Shown: in pieces, positions 53,601-63,055 of the stretch | Layout of the letters: each line of letters begins with the position of its first letter | Numbering within the stretch: position 1 is the first letter of the stretch | From: Isoetes taiwanensis | Lineage: Eukaryota; Streptophyta; Lycopodiopsida; Isoetales; Isoetaceae | Reading direction: 5' to 3' | Assembly: GCA_021234155.1 (NCBI GenBank) | Contig: JAJEKV010000049.1 | Location: 9,460,292-9,524,291, forward strand | DNA: 64,000 bases | The notes under the pieces: model-generated | What the model saw: the letters and a program-made list of their open reading frames with translations, nothing else | Told to the model about the DNA's origin: nothing | Database searches by the model: none | Translations under genes and position numbers: made by a program

Positions 53601-54488
53601 AAAAAAAAAAATCTCATGATGCCCCTTTATTTCATGGGGCATCAATGGTGACCCCATTCTGACTCGGGATTAAATTTTAAAGATATCATATTTCATCCTT
53701 AAAACAAATAAGTGATGCATTTTTAGGACTCTAGTGGCCATGATTCAAAATCCTCAGTATGTTTATCTAGATAATTTGCCATTGTATATCGTACTCTGCC
53801 AGATTTGCAAATAACTGAATGAGTATTTGCCGAATTTTGTATAGATAATTCATAATTCCTACTACTTTCTTTGCCGACGAATATGCCACTAAGCAGGCTT
53901 GAAAAGTTAGTCTTCTTAATTCCCGGTTGAAATTTTTATTTTCGGTTTCAAGTTTTCGCTTATGGGGCATGTTTGAGCCACGTGTCATGTTAGCCGAGGT
54001 GGCATGTTTTAGCTTGACGACATGTTTGAATCTAAGGGCACAACATTTCAACCATAAAAAAAACCATGAGAAACAATATCTCATCCTTCAAATAACATGA
54101 AATAAAAATCATTTGAAAAAGCATTTTTATGACCCTAGTGGCATATTTGAGCCATGTGTTATGTTTAAGCCTATGGCAAGTTTGAGCCTAGGTCATGTTT
54201 GACACTAGAGGCAATGCTTGAGCCTAGGTGGCATATTTGAGCCTATGTGGCATGTTTGAGCCTAGGACATGTTTGACACTAGAGGCAATGCTTGAGCCTA
54301 GGTGGCATGTTTGAGCCAAAGTGTTTGAGCATATGTGGCATGTTTGAGCCACATGTCATGTTTGAGAGAAGGTGGCATGTTCATGCCTAAAGGCATGATT
54401 GCGCGTTGGGTCATGCTTGAGCCTAGAGGCACAACATTTCAACCAAAGAAAAAAAAACATACAAAATTATATTTCATCATTAAAAAAA
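53601..54488. repeat. Higher-order satellite repeat, period about 390 bp
   Basis: The block ATAT(T/C)TCATCCTTMAAA followed by GCATTTTTA-GACYCTAGTGGC starts near 53687, 54079 and 54466, spaced about 390 bp. The middle of each unit is filled with 19-bp GCATGTTTGAGCCTAGGTG repeats, and each ends GGCACAACATTTCAACCA. The third unit is interrupted by LINE-B and resumes at 59216. Confidence 0.8.
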
Positions 54489-54527
54489 AAATGAGGCAGC
54501 AGACTGAGGCGGTGGACTGAGGCGGCG

Positions 54528-55660
54528 ATGGTTACGGTAGTATCCATGGCAGGTGAAGGGAGAGAGGCTACTCCGGCACCTCCTAGACGAATCCCTAAGC
54601 AGGCTCGCATGGCTCAACAGAATTGGCCTGCTGGGCCCTCAATCGGGCAAGCCAAGGTGGGGAGAGAAATCGGGCGGCTCCAATTAGCCCTCTGGGCTCT
54701 GTGCAGCAGTGTGCATCCACCCCAGCGGTGGGTGACATGGCAGACCTAGTATCTGCTATGGAGGTAAGCCATACACTGGCTTTGGACGAAATGGTGCAGC
54801 ACTTGGCTGCTGGTTCTGTTATGAAAGGGATGGCAAACCTTACCTCGGTATGTCAGCATGAGCCTTTGATAGGCAATTCGGATCGCCAGCCTCTGGGGCA
54901 GGTAGCAAGCCCTGGTGAAGCGGCATTTTGTGCTAACAAGGGACATATGATCTCGCATATGAAGGCTTCACAGCATGTGGTGGAGGTTCACAGATCGCCT
55001 CTCGATTTGGAATTGGAGATCTCGAGCAGTAGGGTGAAAGCATGCTAGGGTGTACCATCTAAAGTACTTTTTAGGGAGTGCAAAACTACCCAGAAAAGTA
55101 CCCAGCATTGGGTACTGGGAACTTGCATAAATGACTCAACAACTACAAATCTAAGAGTTGATTCATGCATTTTAGCCTCTAATAGTATTATTATCCTCTT
55201 AATACTACAGATTGACATGTTCTTGGTGTTTATTTTGAGAAATTCTTATCGATTTTAATGGAAACAAAAAATAGAAAGTACCAGTTTTAAAAGTACCTAG
55301 TGCAGGTACGTTTGAGGGTTCCAAAAGTGGTACACCGTAGCATGCTTTCACCCAGTAGGCCTCCGCTAGAGACGGCTACTCCATTCTGCAATCCCGTCGC
55401 CTTACCTGATGACCCCTTTCCATCAGTAGTACCTTCTGGCGATGTGCCTCTGGGGGAGGATGAGGTCGGTATGGCTGTGCAGGGCGATAAGAGGTCAAGC
55501 ATTAAGATTCCAACTCCTAAGAGACGAGCGGACAATGAGCGGGGGGGTTGCCTCTGCGGCCCTTGCGTGGCGTACAAGTGATACTATGAGCAGGCTTTCA
55601 TGTCCCCGCTTTTCGGAATGGATTCGGCATATGGTGGTTCCGGCCAATACTCCCAGAATG
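54528..55660 (+). pseudogene. LINE-B ORF1, decayed and truncated
   Basis: Begins MVTVVSMAGEGREATPAP with PRRIPKQARMAQQN; after a frame change it continues DMADLVSAMEVSHTLALDEM...LDLELEISSS. The 322-bp insertion follows, then RPPLETATPF...PSVVPSGDVPLGEDEVG and finally LAWRTSDTMSRLSCPRFSEW. LINE-A has the same order (EFEVPSSMPPLETATP; AWRTNDTVSRLLRPRFSEW). The DUF4283-like part is missing because of the deletion at about 55660. Confidence 0.8.
55032..55353. mobile_element. 322-bp TIR element (MITE) inside LINE-B
   Basis: Terminal inverted repeats GGGTGAAAGCATGCTA(G/C)GGT extend to about 26 bp with one mismatch. Inside, GTACTTTT and AAAAGTAC-type motifs and GTACC repeats are placed near both ends. 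Pre-insertion sequence reads AGCAGTAGGCCTCCG. Either AGTA (with GGG...CCC ends) or CAGTAG (with GG...CC ends) is duplicated. No coding capacity. Superfamily not assigned, since neither a 4-bp nor a 6-bp duplication with these ends fits the common plant groups clearly. Confidence 0.85.
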
Positions 55661-56350
55661 GGTCCGCCATTGCGTGGAAAATGAATGTGCAAGTAACATT
55701 TACCCTTGCCGACTGCTAGGGGAGATGGGTCATCATCAAATGGCGGGAGGCTCTGCAGGAATGGGGGATTGTGAACGTCTAGGCCCACCATAGTCCACGA
55801 CAAAGGGGGGTACTGTGGGCATCGTTGAGGAACAAAGTCATTTCTCTGGGTGCTCATGTGGCCTGGCTTATGCTGGGAGATTTCAACATGGTCGAATCTA
55901 TTCATGATAGGTGTGGCTGAGGGTCGTGGTACAGGACTTCGAGCGAGAACAGTGGGTAAAGTTGGTCGACTCCGTGCATCTGGTAGAGTCGTAGGGTGAC
56001 TCCATGTTTACTTGGAGCAATCAGTGTACTGGGGCGGGACGGGCTTATGCTTGACATGACAGATGCTACATCAATATCCTAGCAATGGATCTGGCACCTC
56101 AGCTCAAGCGGCAGAACATTCTATCTACTGCGGTCTCTGACCACACTCCACAGTTAATTTCCAAGGGTATTTACGCAGTCAGGCCGACGCCTATAGTGTT
56201 CAAACTGAATACTAGCTACATGAAGGACGTTGATTTCTCCTAGGGATGCCGGCAGATCTAGTTTCGCACGTTTCGCGATAACTCCAGGATGTCAGGTATG
56301 GTGCAGGCCTTCGCCGCGGTCAAGTCATTTGCAAAGTCGTGGGGAAGGCG
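55661..56350 (+). pseudogene. LINE-B ORF2 endonuclease, 5'-deleted, with stops
   Basis: Starts at the deletion junction with AIAWKMNVQVTFTLAD, then GRWVIIKWRE, EWGIVNV, VAWLMLGDFNMVESIHD (conserved Asp/Asn) and TAVSDHTPQL (Asp-His), then the linker VFKLNTSYMKDVDFS. The N-terminal part with the catalytic Glu is gone. Several TAG/TGA codons interrupt it. Confidence 0.8.
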
Positions 56351-56898
56351 GAGGACACAATAAGAGCGGGAGGCGTTAGATGCATTGTATCGCGAATTGG
56401 AAACCCTCAGACTTCAGCCTTCCGATGGTGTGCAGGAGAATGAGAAACTGCGTCTCATCGCAGCTCATGAGTCCAAGAGGGCTGCTCAGGCAAGGGTGAA
56501 GGTGGGGATCACGTGGGCTAAGGGAAGGGGACACCAATTCTCGCATGTTCTTCAGGGCTGCTCATCAGAAGAAATACACAGCCTCAATGTCATCATTGGC
56601 ATTGCCTGATGGCCAGACTCTTCAGTCGCCTATGGATATTAACCAGTTTGTGTTTCAGCATTTCTTTCACTTCTTCCAGGAGAAGAGATATTACTACATC
56701 GATGTTATGGAGGAAATTGTGTTCAGTAAGATTTCATGCAAGGTGTCGGCAAATAGAAGGCAGGCGCTATAGCTTCCATTCACTCGGCAGGATCTTGAGG
56801 AACCTTGTCGCGTATTGGCCCCTCATAAATGTCTAGGTCTGGATGGTATTCCCATGGAATTCTTCCAGGAATATTGGGAATGGGTAGAGGACTCAGTG

Positions 56899-57123
56899 CC
56901 CGGGATAGTAAGGGGGGTATGCCATGTGCGTGCATAGGGTGATCAAAAACACCCCCGTATACGATTTCTTGAAAGGCAAATTCGACCCCTTCCGTACAAA
57001 GTTTACCCCAAGTAGTGGCAAAAAAACCCCCTACCTCTTACGTATACGTATGGAAATGGGTCGAAAAAACCCCCCTACAAGTCACTCAGGCACATTGTAT
57101 GGCACTTACAGTGAATCCCCCTT
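56899..57123. mobile_element. 225-bp insertion with a 9-bp target duplication
   Basis: Flanked by GACTCAGTG at 56890-56898 and 57124-57132. LINE-A has GACTCGGTG once, followed directly by TTGCAG, so this is a clean insertion. Nine bases is the duplication length of Mutator-like elements. Terminal inverted repeats are poor: AAGGGGG occurs 11 nt from the left end and, inverted, at the very right end. The interior is rich in runs of C/G (CCCCC) and GTATACG. Confidence 0.75.
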
Positions 57124-57870
57124 GACTCAGTGTTGCAGACTTATCAAGATCTGCTCAGGCCAGAGTCGCTAGATTATAGACTTAACACTGGATGCATCTT
57201 GCTGATTCCAAAAGTGAAGGATCCACCTACCATTTCTTATTGGCGTCCGATTACGCTGTTGTTTGCTGTTTACAAGATAATTGTGAAGGCCCTATCGCTC
57301 AGACTTCAAGTTGTCCTGAAGGATGCTATTAGTCCTATGCAATCTGGCTTCATCCCTGCAGACATATTCTCAATAATGTGGCAGCGGCATTTGAGGGCAT
57401 TCATTGGGCACGTAGAACAGGTCAGCAGATAGTGTATTTAAAATTGGATTTTGCAAAAGCCTATGATAGCGTCTGCTGGGATTTTCTAAAGAGGATGTTA
57501 GCCTTTGGGCGTGGTGAGAGTTTTACAACGATGGCTCTAAAACTTCTAACGTCTGTTAGAGCCACCGTCCTCTGCCATGGTGAGTCAGAGTCTTCGCTGA
57601 TCTTCAAGGTGGGACGTGGAGTTTGTCAAGGGTGCCCACTGGCCAGTATCGCAGAAGCCATTTCTCAGTTGCTAAACTCGGCGGTGGATGCAGGTGTCAT
57701 AGAGCAGTTGAGGATGGCGGATGGATCGCAACAGATTGGAAGCCAGTACGCCGATGACTCTTTCCTTTTCTTACATGCCAATGACTGGAACCTATTGAAC
57801 AAGAAAGAGATTCTGGACACATTGTCTATTGCTTCAGGCTGTCTATTGAACTAGACGAAGCGTTCTGTGT
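57124..57870 (+). pseudogene. LINE-B ORF2 reverse transcriptase
   Basis: RT blocks in order: RLNTGCILLIPKVKDPPTIS with WRPITLL, DAISPMQSGFIP, AFEGIHWARRTGQQIVY, LKLDFAKAYDSVCWDFLKRM (motif A Asp), GRGVCQGCPLAS (motif B region), QYADDSFLFLHAND (YADD catalytic pair) and SIASGCLLN. A frame change lies near 57375. From 57378 to 57851 the frame is open for 158 codons. Confidence 0.85.
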
Positions 57871-59202
57871 TGTGGCCGTCGGAGAATATAGCCGCAGGGC
57901 ATATGCTTTAGGCTCTTGGGTATCTTATTTGGCATCAACACTTATGCGGCAGGCCTTTGGGAGGATATTCTAGTAGGCTTGCATTGGCACCTTAATTGGT
58001 GGAAAGGTGGAAAACTTTCCATGGCCGGCGGGATCACAGTAGCGAAGTCTGTGTTGTGCTCCACGCATATTTATCTGGCGTCTATCATCATTGCACCAGA
58101 GGACAAGATCCAGGAAATTCCCGCTATGATCTGTAACTTCGTATGGGGAGGTAATGAGGAAGGGGCAGTGGTTAAGGTTTGTGTGGTGGAAATATGTACG
58201 GCCTAAAGCTACGGAAGGCCTGGGGATCGTAGACCTCTCACTCCATAGCAAGGTCCTGATCTCCAAGTTCATTTTTGCGATCCTCAAGGATGAGCTTGAC
58301 TCGCGTGGCATGGTCCTGCTTCATCAGTCTCTGTCTCATTCGGTAGTTTTTCATAAGCTTACTGTCCCTGCATGGCTTCCCAGGCACTATTCGCGGATAT
58401 CAGGCCATATGTCAATGCCTCTTCCTTTTTGAAGGGGCTCTTACGAGCCGAAGAGCAGGTCCGTGCTGTATTTGAGTTTGATGTCTCGAGTTGTATCCAG
58501 TTAGTGTCATCGCCATGGTAGATCCCTCTCACCCTGGGCGCATCACTCTTGGTATTGACATCTTCTGTCGACCCTCGGGTTCGGTGTAGATGGGCACAAC
58601 ATGGGGTCGTGGCCGTGGAGGATTGGTACTTTGAAGGGCAGCTGGCACCCTGGTAGTTCTTCCGCGATAGGTTTCGGCTTCTGGAACGAGATAGTGCTAT
58701 CTGGGCTCGAGTGGCAAATACTCTGCCGCTGAACCCTCCTCAAGGGACGCGTCGAGTGTGGCGGTGTCATCTGAAGGTCGACCACTCAAACTTTGTGAAG
58801 TCCTGTTATGAGCTTCCGGCGATTCAGTCAAGGGGTTCTTCTAGGGATATATCCTAGCAGATGTCCCAGGTTAGGAGACTAGCCTTCCATCTGTGTAAGG
58901 GCATGGCTACTTTGGCTCGTATGGAAGCGACGATGCATGAAGGTTTTCAGAAATGAAGAGTCGCAACCTAGTGCGTTGATCCTCAGTTGAGGTACAAACT
59001 TTACCTCTCCTACCTAGAGTCCCCCCCTCCCCCCCCTGAAAAAGGACCCTCCTTATTGTAGACTGTAATGGCGTGTTCATTCCGTGAGTTCTAGGATAGG
59101 CGTATGAGCTATACGGGTTGTCGCCTGATCTCGGCTGCTCGGGCATGTGTACCCCTGTGTCGCTCTTCTTGTACTTCATTAGTTAATTAATTTGATCCTT
59201 CC
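57871..59202 (+). pseudogene. LINE-B ORF2 C-terminal region and 3' UTR
   Basis: Pieces of the C-terminal region are readable (GILFGINTYAAGLWEDILVG; AGGITVAKSVLCSTHIYLAS; EIPAMICNFVWGGNEEG) and then frames decay. The last 400 bp match LINE-C (7740-8130), including the TTAATTTGATCCTTCC end. A C-rich patch CCCCCCTCCCCCCCC lies near 59021. Confidence 0.75.
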
Positions 59203-59215
59203 AAAAAAAAAAAAA
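59203..59215 (+). other. Poly(A) tail of LINE-B
   Basis: Thirteen A following CTTCC. Downstream TCATTTGAAAGACC resumes the satellite unit seen at 54110. Confidence 0.85.
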
Positions 59216-59345
59216 TCATTTGAAAGACCATATTTATGACCCTAGTATCATGTTTGAGCCATGTGTCACGTTTTGAGTCTAGTCGCATGTTTGATTCTTT
59301 GTGACATGTTTGAGCTAAGGTGGCATGCTTGAGCCTATGTGGCAT
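59216..59345. repeat. Satellite unit resuming after LINE-B
   Basis: TCATTTGAAAGACC-ATTTATGACCCTAGTATCATGTTTGAGCC continues the third higher-order unit, followed by five or six 19-bp GTTTGAGCC repeats up to GTGGCATAG. Confidence 0.8.
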
Positions 59346-59708
59346 AGATGGTGTTTTGCCGTTCAAACAACATGAAGGTTCCAGAATGGTGAATCATCTT
59401 CGCCATGTTGTTCAGAATGGCTAACATTACCCTACTGACCAAGTTACATGGTCTATTTTAGCAAGGAAAGAAATACGAACTCTCTACATGTCGTTATTTC
59501 GCAGGCACAACCTAGGGCAATTCACTACGAGTGCATTGGACGTGAGCAATTTTGGCGCTTCTTAGGGAAAGGGTGATTCTCATAAGGACTCGCAACATGC
59601 ATCCAACCCGTCGATAGGTAGCCTCTTTCATCATTCATCTCAGCAGGTATTTTACATTGGTTGAGATGGGTAGCTGACATCGCAAGCTACCCAAAAACTA
59701 ATTATAAA
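59346..59708. other. Unassigned sequence, no gene
   Basis: No domain or repeat recognised. It is the flank (with T after CTAG in the reverse reading) into which the Helitron-type end at 59709 inserted. Confidence 0.5.
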
Positions 59709-59760
59709 CTAGTAATGGTGCCTGCCCAGCGTTGTTGGGCATAAGTTGAGGGGTTGTGAA
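59709..59760 (-). mobile_element. Helitron 3' end, cut off by the copia insertion
   Basis: On the minus strand: CAACTTATGCCCAACAACGC then TGGGCAGGCACCATTACTAG and T. A GCCCA...TGGGC stem lies 11 nt before the terminal CTAG, the textbook Helitron 3' structure. Homologous to the end at 20890. The rest of the element lies beyond the copia element, outside the window. Confidence 0.75.
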
Positions 59761-60362
59761 TGTTGGGATTATTGGGATAATTCATGTCATTTGATTCATG
59801 TCTATTTTATGTGTATTCTATGGTTGCTCCATTTAAGTACACGTGGCAAACATGTGATAATCTCACTGACAAAACCAAGTTATAAAAACAGAAGAAAAAC
59901 TAACAGGTAGATATCGAATGTGAGCGGGATCTGCACTGTTGGTCGGATCTTTATACAGGACTTCCGGATCTTCTTGTTTACTGCAGGCTGCCGGATTTGA
60001 GAGGTTGTTTACTGAAGGCTGCCGAATTCAGTGAAGACTACCGAATTACAGAGGAAGGCTGCTGAATTTGACTGCCAGATTTGTCTGCAGGAGCAAATTC
60101 GTCTACAGAGGTTTGGGGCTGAAGTTATTTGTTGCCCAGGCTTATTCTAGCTTGGATTGTTGCTTTGCAGTTTGCTTACACAGAATTGCTCTGGGTTTTC
60201 TACCTGGAATTATTGCTCTTTATGTACATGCTCCGGGTTTTCTACCTGGAATAATTTTGATAGCAGTGAATCGCTCATACTTGTGATGAGTTGAGTTGAT
60301 TGGTTTTATCATTTGGTGCAGCACAGTAACGGTTTTGTTGCAGTACAGTAATTAAATCAACA
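59761..60362 (+). repeat. 5' LTR of the copia element
   Basis: 602 bp with a 5-bp terminal inversion (TGTTG...CAACA). It contains five copies of GRCTRCCGAATT-like sequence (near 59986, 60017, 60036, 60057, 60070) and a 42-bp-spaced duplication of GGGTTTTCTACCTGGAAT (60193, 60235). Such LTR-internal repeats often act as enhancer-like elements; that role is inference. Confidence 0.9.
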
Positions 60363-60363
60363 G

Positions 60364-60375
60364 TGGTATCAGAGC
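60364..60375 (+). other. Primer-binding site (initiator tRNA-Met)
   Basis: TGGTATCAGAGC, the standard plant copia site, begins one base after the LTR. Confidence 0.95.
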
Positions 60376-60382
60376 AAGCATT

Positions 60383-63055
60383 ATGGCGACCCGCTTTGGA
60401 GCATCGTTACTGAATGCTGTCGAGGTCTATAATGGTGGATCTGGCTTTCAAGTCTGGAAAGCCAAGATCAAGAGGGTTCTAAAGTCGGAAGGGCTTTGGG
60501 ATATTGTGAAGCCGCCAAAAGGTGCAGATGAGCTGCAAGAGGCGATGGCAAGACTTGAAAAATTGAAATCAAGTGACAAGGGAATCAAGAAAGAGAAGAG
60601 TAAGGCAAAGGGCAAGGCTGAAACCTCTGACACAGCAGGAGCTACTTCAGCCAAAATTAACGAAGCTAAAGGTATCATTTGTAGCAAAGTAGGCTCTAGT
60701 ATTTTGCTGAAGTTGCAAGGATTGTCTCCGCAAGATATGTGGTTATATCTTTTAAAAAATTATGAAAGTAAATCCTCATCACAGATTGATGTTCTAGAAA
60801 AGGAACTAAGATGTCTTAAGTATCATGAAGGTGATAATCTAGAAGTTTTTTTTCAAACCTTGGATATGATACTATTTGATCTGAAAGCTGCTGGTGCTGT
60901 TCTTTCAAAAGAAGCCGAATTATTAGCTGTCTCAAGAGCTTTCTCTGCTTATGAGCAAATTGCAATTCTTGTAAGAAATGTAGCAAAGAATCGTGAAGAG
61001 GCAGAAAGAATTGTTCGGACAGAGATTGAACAGAGAAAAGTTGTAAAGGATGAAGATGAAGGGGCTGAAATCTTATATGCTGGTCGATCTCGAGGTCAAG
61101 GTAAGGAAAGTAAGCTTGGTCCATGTTTTGTTTGCAATGAATATGGTCATGTAAAAGCTAATTGCCCGAATCTAGCAAAGGAGATTTTTTGTTATAATTG
61201 CGGTGGGAGAGGGCATATTTCTTCCAAGTGTTCTAGTCCAAATAATAGAGGAAGAAGAGGAGGACGTGCACGTGGGACTATCAGAGGAAGAGGTCAGTAT
61301 AAATCCAGTGCTGTGAATATGGCTGTTGAAGCAAATAAAGAAGAAGAAGAAGATGCTGAGGTAATTCATAAATCTTTTCTTGCTATTAAACACAAAACAC
61401 GTGCTAACTCTCTTGTAATAGATAGTGGAGCTGAGCGATCCGTAGTCAGCTCTTCGGAAATGCTTACAGGGTGCTCAAGTATGGGAACGAGACACATACA
61501 ATTGGGCAATGGGTGTCTGCAGCAAGTTGAAGGAGTGGGTTTGCTGGAGTTATTTGATCTTGATGGAAAACCTGTAAGCCTAAAGGATGTTTTGTGTGTG
61601 CCAAATCTAATCCGGAATTTAATCTCGGTTAGTCAGCTAGTAGATCTCAGATATAAAGTGGTGTTTGACAAGAAAGTTTGTGAAATATTGCATAATAATA
61701 AAGTTGTGTTTCTAGCAAAAAGAAATGGTGATTTGTTTGAATTGAACAAAGATGAGATAGTTAGTATGAATGCAGCAATACTTCCATCTGTTGAGTTGTG
61801 GCATGAAAGGTTGGCTCATACACATGTCAAGAATGTTCAATCTATGGCTAAAAAAGGGTTAATAGATTGTTCAGTAGAGAAAGGTCAATTTATTTGTCAT
61901 GGATGTATGCTAGGAAAGCATACAAGAATACCTTTTAAAAAAGGTAGTAAGCGTGCAAATGATTTGCTTGAATTAGTGCACACAGATCTTTGTGGACCTA
62001 TGAATATAAGAAGTGCAAGTGGAAAGAGATATTATATTTCATTTATTGATGATTACAGTAGAAGGGCCAAATGTTATTTTCTAACTAAGAAAAGTCAAGC
62101 ATTAGAAGCATTCAAGCAGTTTACAGCAGAAGTTGAATGTGAAACAGGCAGAAAAATCAAATGCATAAGGTCAGATAGAGGTGGTGAGTACTTGTCCAAA
62201 CACTTTAAATGTTTTTGCTTAGAAAAGGGGATAAAAAGACAGCTCACTTGCGGATATAGTCCTCAAAGAGAATGGAGTCGAGAACGTAAAAATAGAACAG
62301 TGTTAGATGCTGCAAGGGCAATGCTGAAACATGCAAAATTACCTAATTTCTTATGGGCAGAAGCAGTTAAGACTGCATTTTATATTCAAAATAGGCTGCC
62401 TTCAGTTAGCATAAACGGTGACATTCCCGAAGAAATATGGAGCGGCAGAGAACAAAGTTATGATAAGTTTAAAGCCTATGGATGCCTAACCTATGTTCAT
62501 GTTCCAGAAGAAAAACGAACAAAGCTTGAAGATCGAGCAACGGAGGCTTTTCTTATTGGCTATGACGAAGAAGCAAAAGGTTATCGGTTGAATGATCCAG
62601 AGTCCAAGAAGGTATGTATTAGCAGAGATGTAACATTTAACGAGTCAGTGTTGTACAAAGATAGAAAAACAAAAGATATTGAAGTTAAGGCAAACGTCAA
62701 TGTTAAGGAGGAGATTGTAGATAATATGAAGCTTGAAACTCCTATAGATATAGAAGATGATGATAATGGTATCGAAGTCTCAGATAATGGTCAGACTCTA
62801 GAAACTCCTATAGTTGATGAGATACCTATTATTGATTTCCAATCTCCTAAGAAACGTAAGAGTGAAGTTGAGCGTCCAAAAGAAAATTTTCAAGTAGAGA
62901 AGGGTTTGTTTGGCAGACATGAAACAGGTAAAAGTAGACGGTTACAAGCAGTTTTCTTACCAGAAGATCATGTTCCTGCAATAATGGCATTATTTGAGCC
63001 TGGTATACCTAACAGTTTTGATGAAGCAATTAATGCAGAAGATGCAGAAAATTGA
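60383..63055 (+). CDS. Copia gag-protease-integrase polyprotein, ending at an in-frame TGA
   Basis: 890 codons from ATG, 8 nt after the primer site. Gag occupies residues 1-310 with two CCHC knuckles (C248 CFVCNEYGHVKANC; C270 CYNCGGRGHISSKC) and a following RGG/GRG-rich basic stretch. Protease: VIDSGAERS with D347. Integrase zinc site: WHERLAH (H474) and CHGC. Core: D535 (HTDLCGP), D598 (RSDRGGEY) and E634, 35 residues apart. Residues 629-633 read QREWSR where the family has QQNGVA, because a one-base gain and a one-base loss cancel within about 15 nt. The TGA at 63053-63055 stands where the family has TGG (Trp). Tail is acidic (EDDDNGIEVSDNG) with a KKRK run. Confidence 0.95.
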   Translation: MATRFGASLLNAVEVYNGGSGFQVWKAKIKRVLKSEGLWDIVKPPKGADELQEAMARLEKLKSSDKGIKKEKSKAKGKAETSDTAGATSAKINEAKGIICSKVGSSILLKLQGLSPQDMWLYLLKNYESKSSSQIDVLEKELRCLKYHEGDNLEVFFQTLDMILFDLKAAGAVLSKEAELLAVSRAFSAYEQIAILVRNVAKNREEAERIVRTEIEQRKVVKDEDEGAEILYAGRSRGQGKESKLGPCFVCNEYGHVKANCPNLAKEIFCYNCGGRGHISSKCSSPNNRGRRGGRARGTIRGRGQYKSSAVNMAVEANKEEEEDAEVIHKSFLAIKHKTRANSLVIDSGAERSVVSSSEMLTGCSSMGTRHIQLGNGCLQQVEGVGLLELFDLDGKPVSLKDVLCVPNLIRNLISVSQLVDLRYKVVFDKKVCEILHNNKVVFLAKRNGDLFELNKDEIVSMNAAILPSVELWHERLAHTHVKNVQSMAKKGLIDCSVEKGQFICHGCMLGKHTRIPFKKGSKRANDLLELVHTDLCGPMNIRSASGKRYYISFIDDYSRRAKCYFLTKKSQALEAFKQFTAEVECETGRKIKCIRSDRGGEYLSKHFKCFCLEKGIKRQLTCGYSPQREWSRERKNRTVLDAARAMLKHAKLPNFLWAEAVKTAFYIQNRLPSVSINGDIPEEIWSGREQSYDKFKAYGCLTYVHVPEEKRTKLEDRATEAFLIGYDEEAKGYRLNDPESKKVCISRDVTFNESVLYKDRKTKDIEVKANVNVKEEIVDNMKLETPIDIEDDDNGIEVSDNGQTLETPIVDEIPIIDFQSPKKRKSEVERPKENFQVEKGLFGRHETGKSRRLQAVFLPEDHVPAIMALFEPGIPNSFDEAINAEDAEN

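Larger units (their letters stand above)
54489..59215 (+). mobile_element. LINE-B: non-LTR retrotransposon, internally deleted, poly(A)-tailed
   Basis: Starts near GAGGCAGCAGACTGAGGCGG (54491) and ends in A13 (59203-59215). Order: ORF1 N-terminus, TIR insertion (55032-55353), ORF1 remainder, a deletion junction at about 55660, endonuclease, linker, a 225-bp insertion (56899-57123), reverse transcriptase, C-terminal region and 3' UTR. It is the sister of LINE-A (opposite strand; the two 5' ends face each other 0.9 kb apart). Stops are frequent, with many at TAG/TGA where LINE-A has CAG, CGA or TGG, as expected from C-to-T decay. Confidence 0.9.

Noticed and set aside
54466-59230. Target duplication of LINE-B (ATCATT on both sides)
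   Set aside because: The words lie in an A-rich satellite unit and differ by an A run, so the match cannot be told from the repeat itself.
60448-61393. Minus-strand open frames opposite copia gag
   Set aside because: They are antisense to a clear gag frame with two zinc knuckles; no independent evidence.
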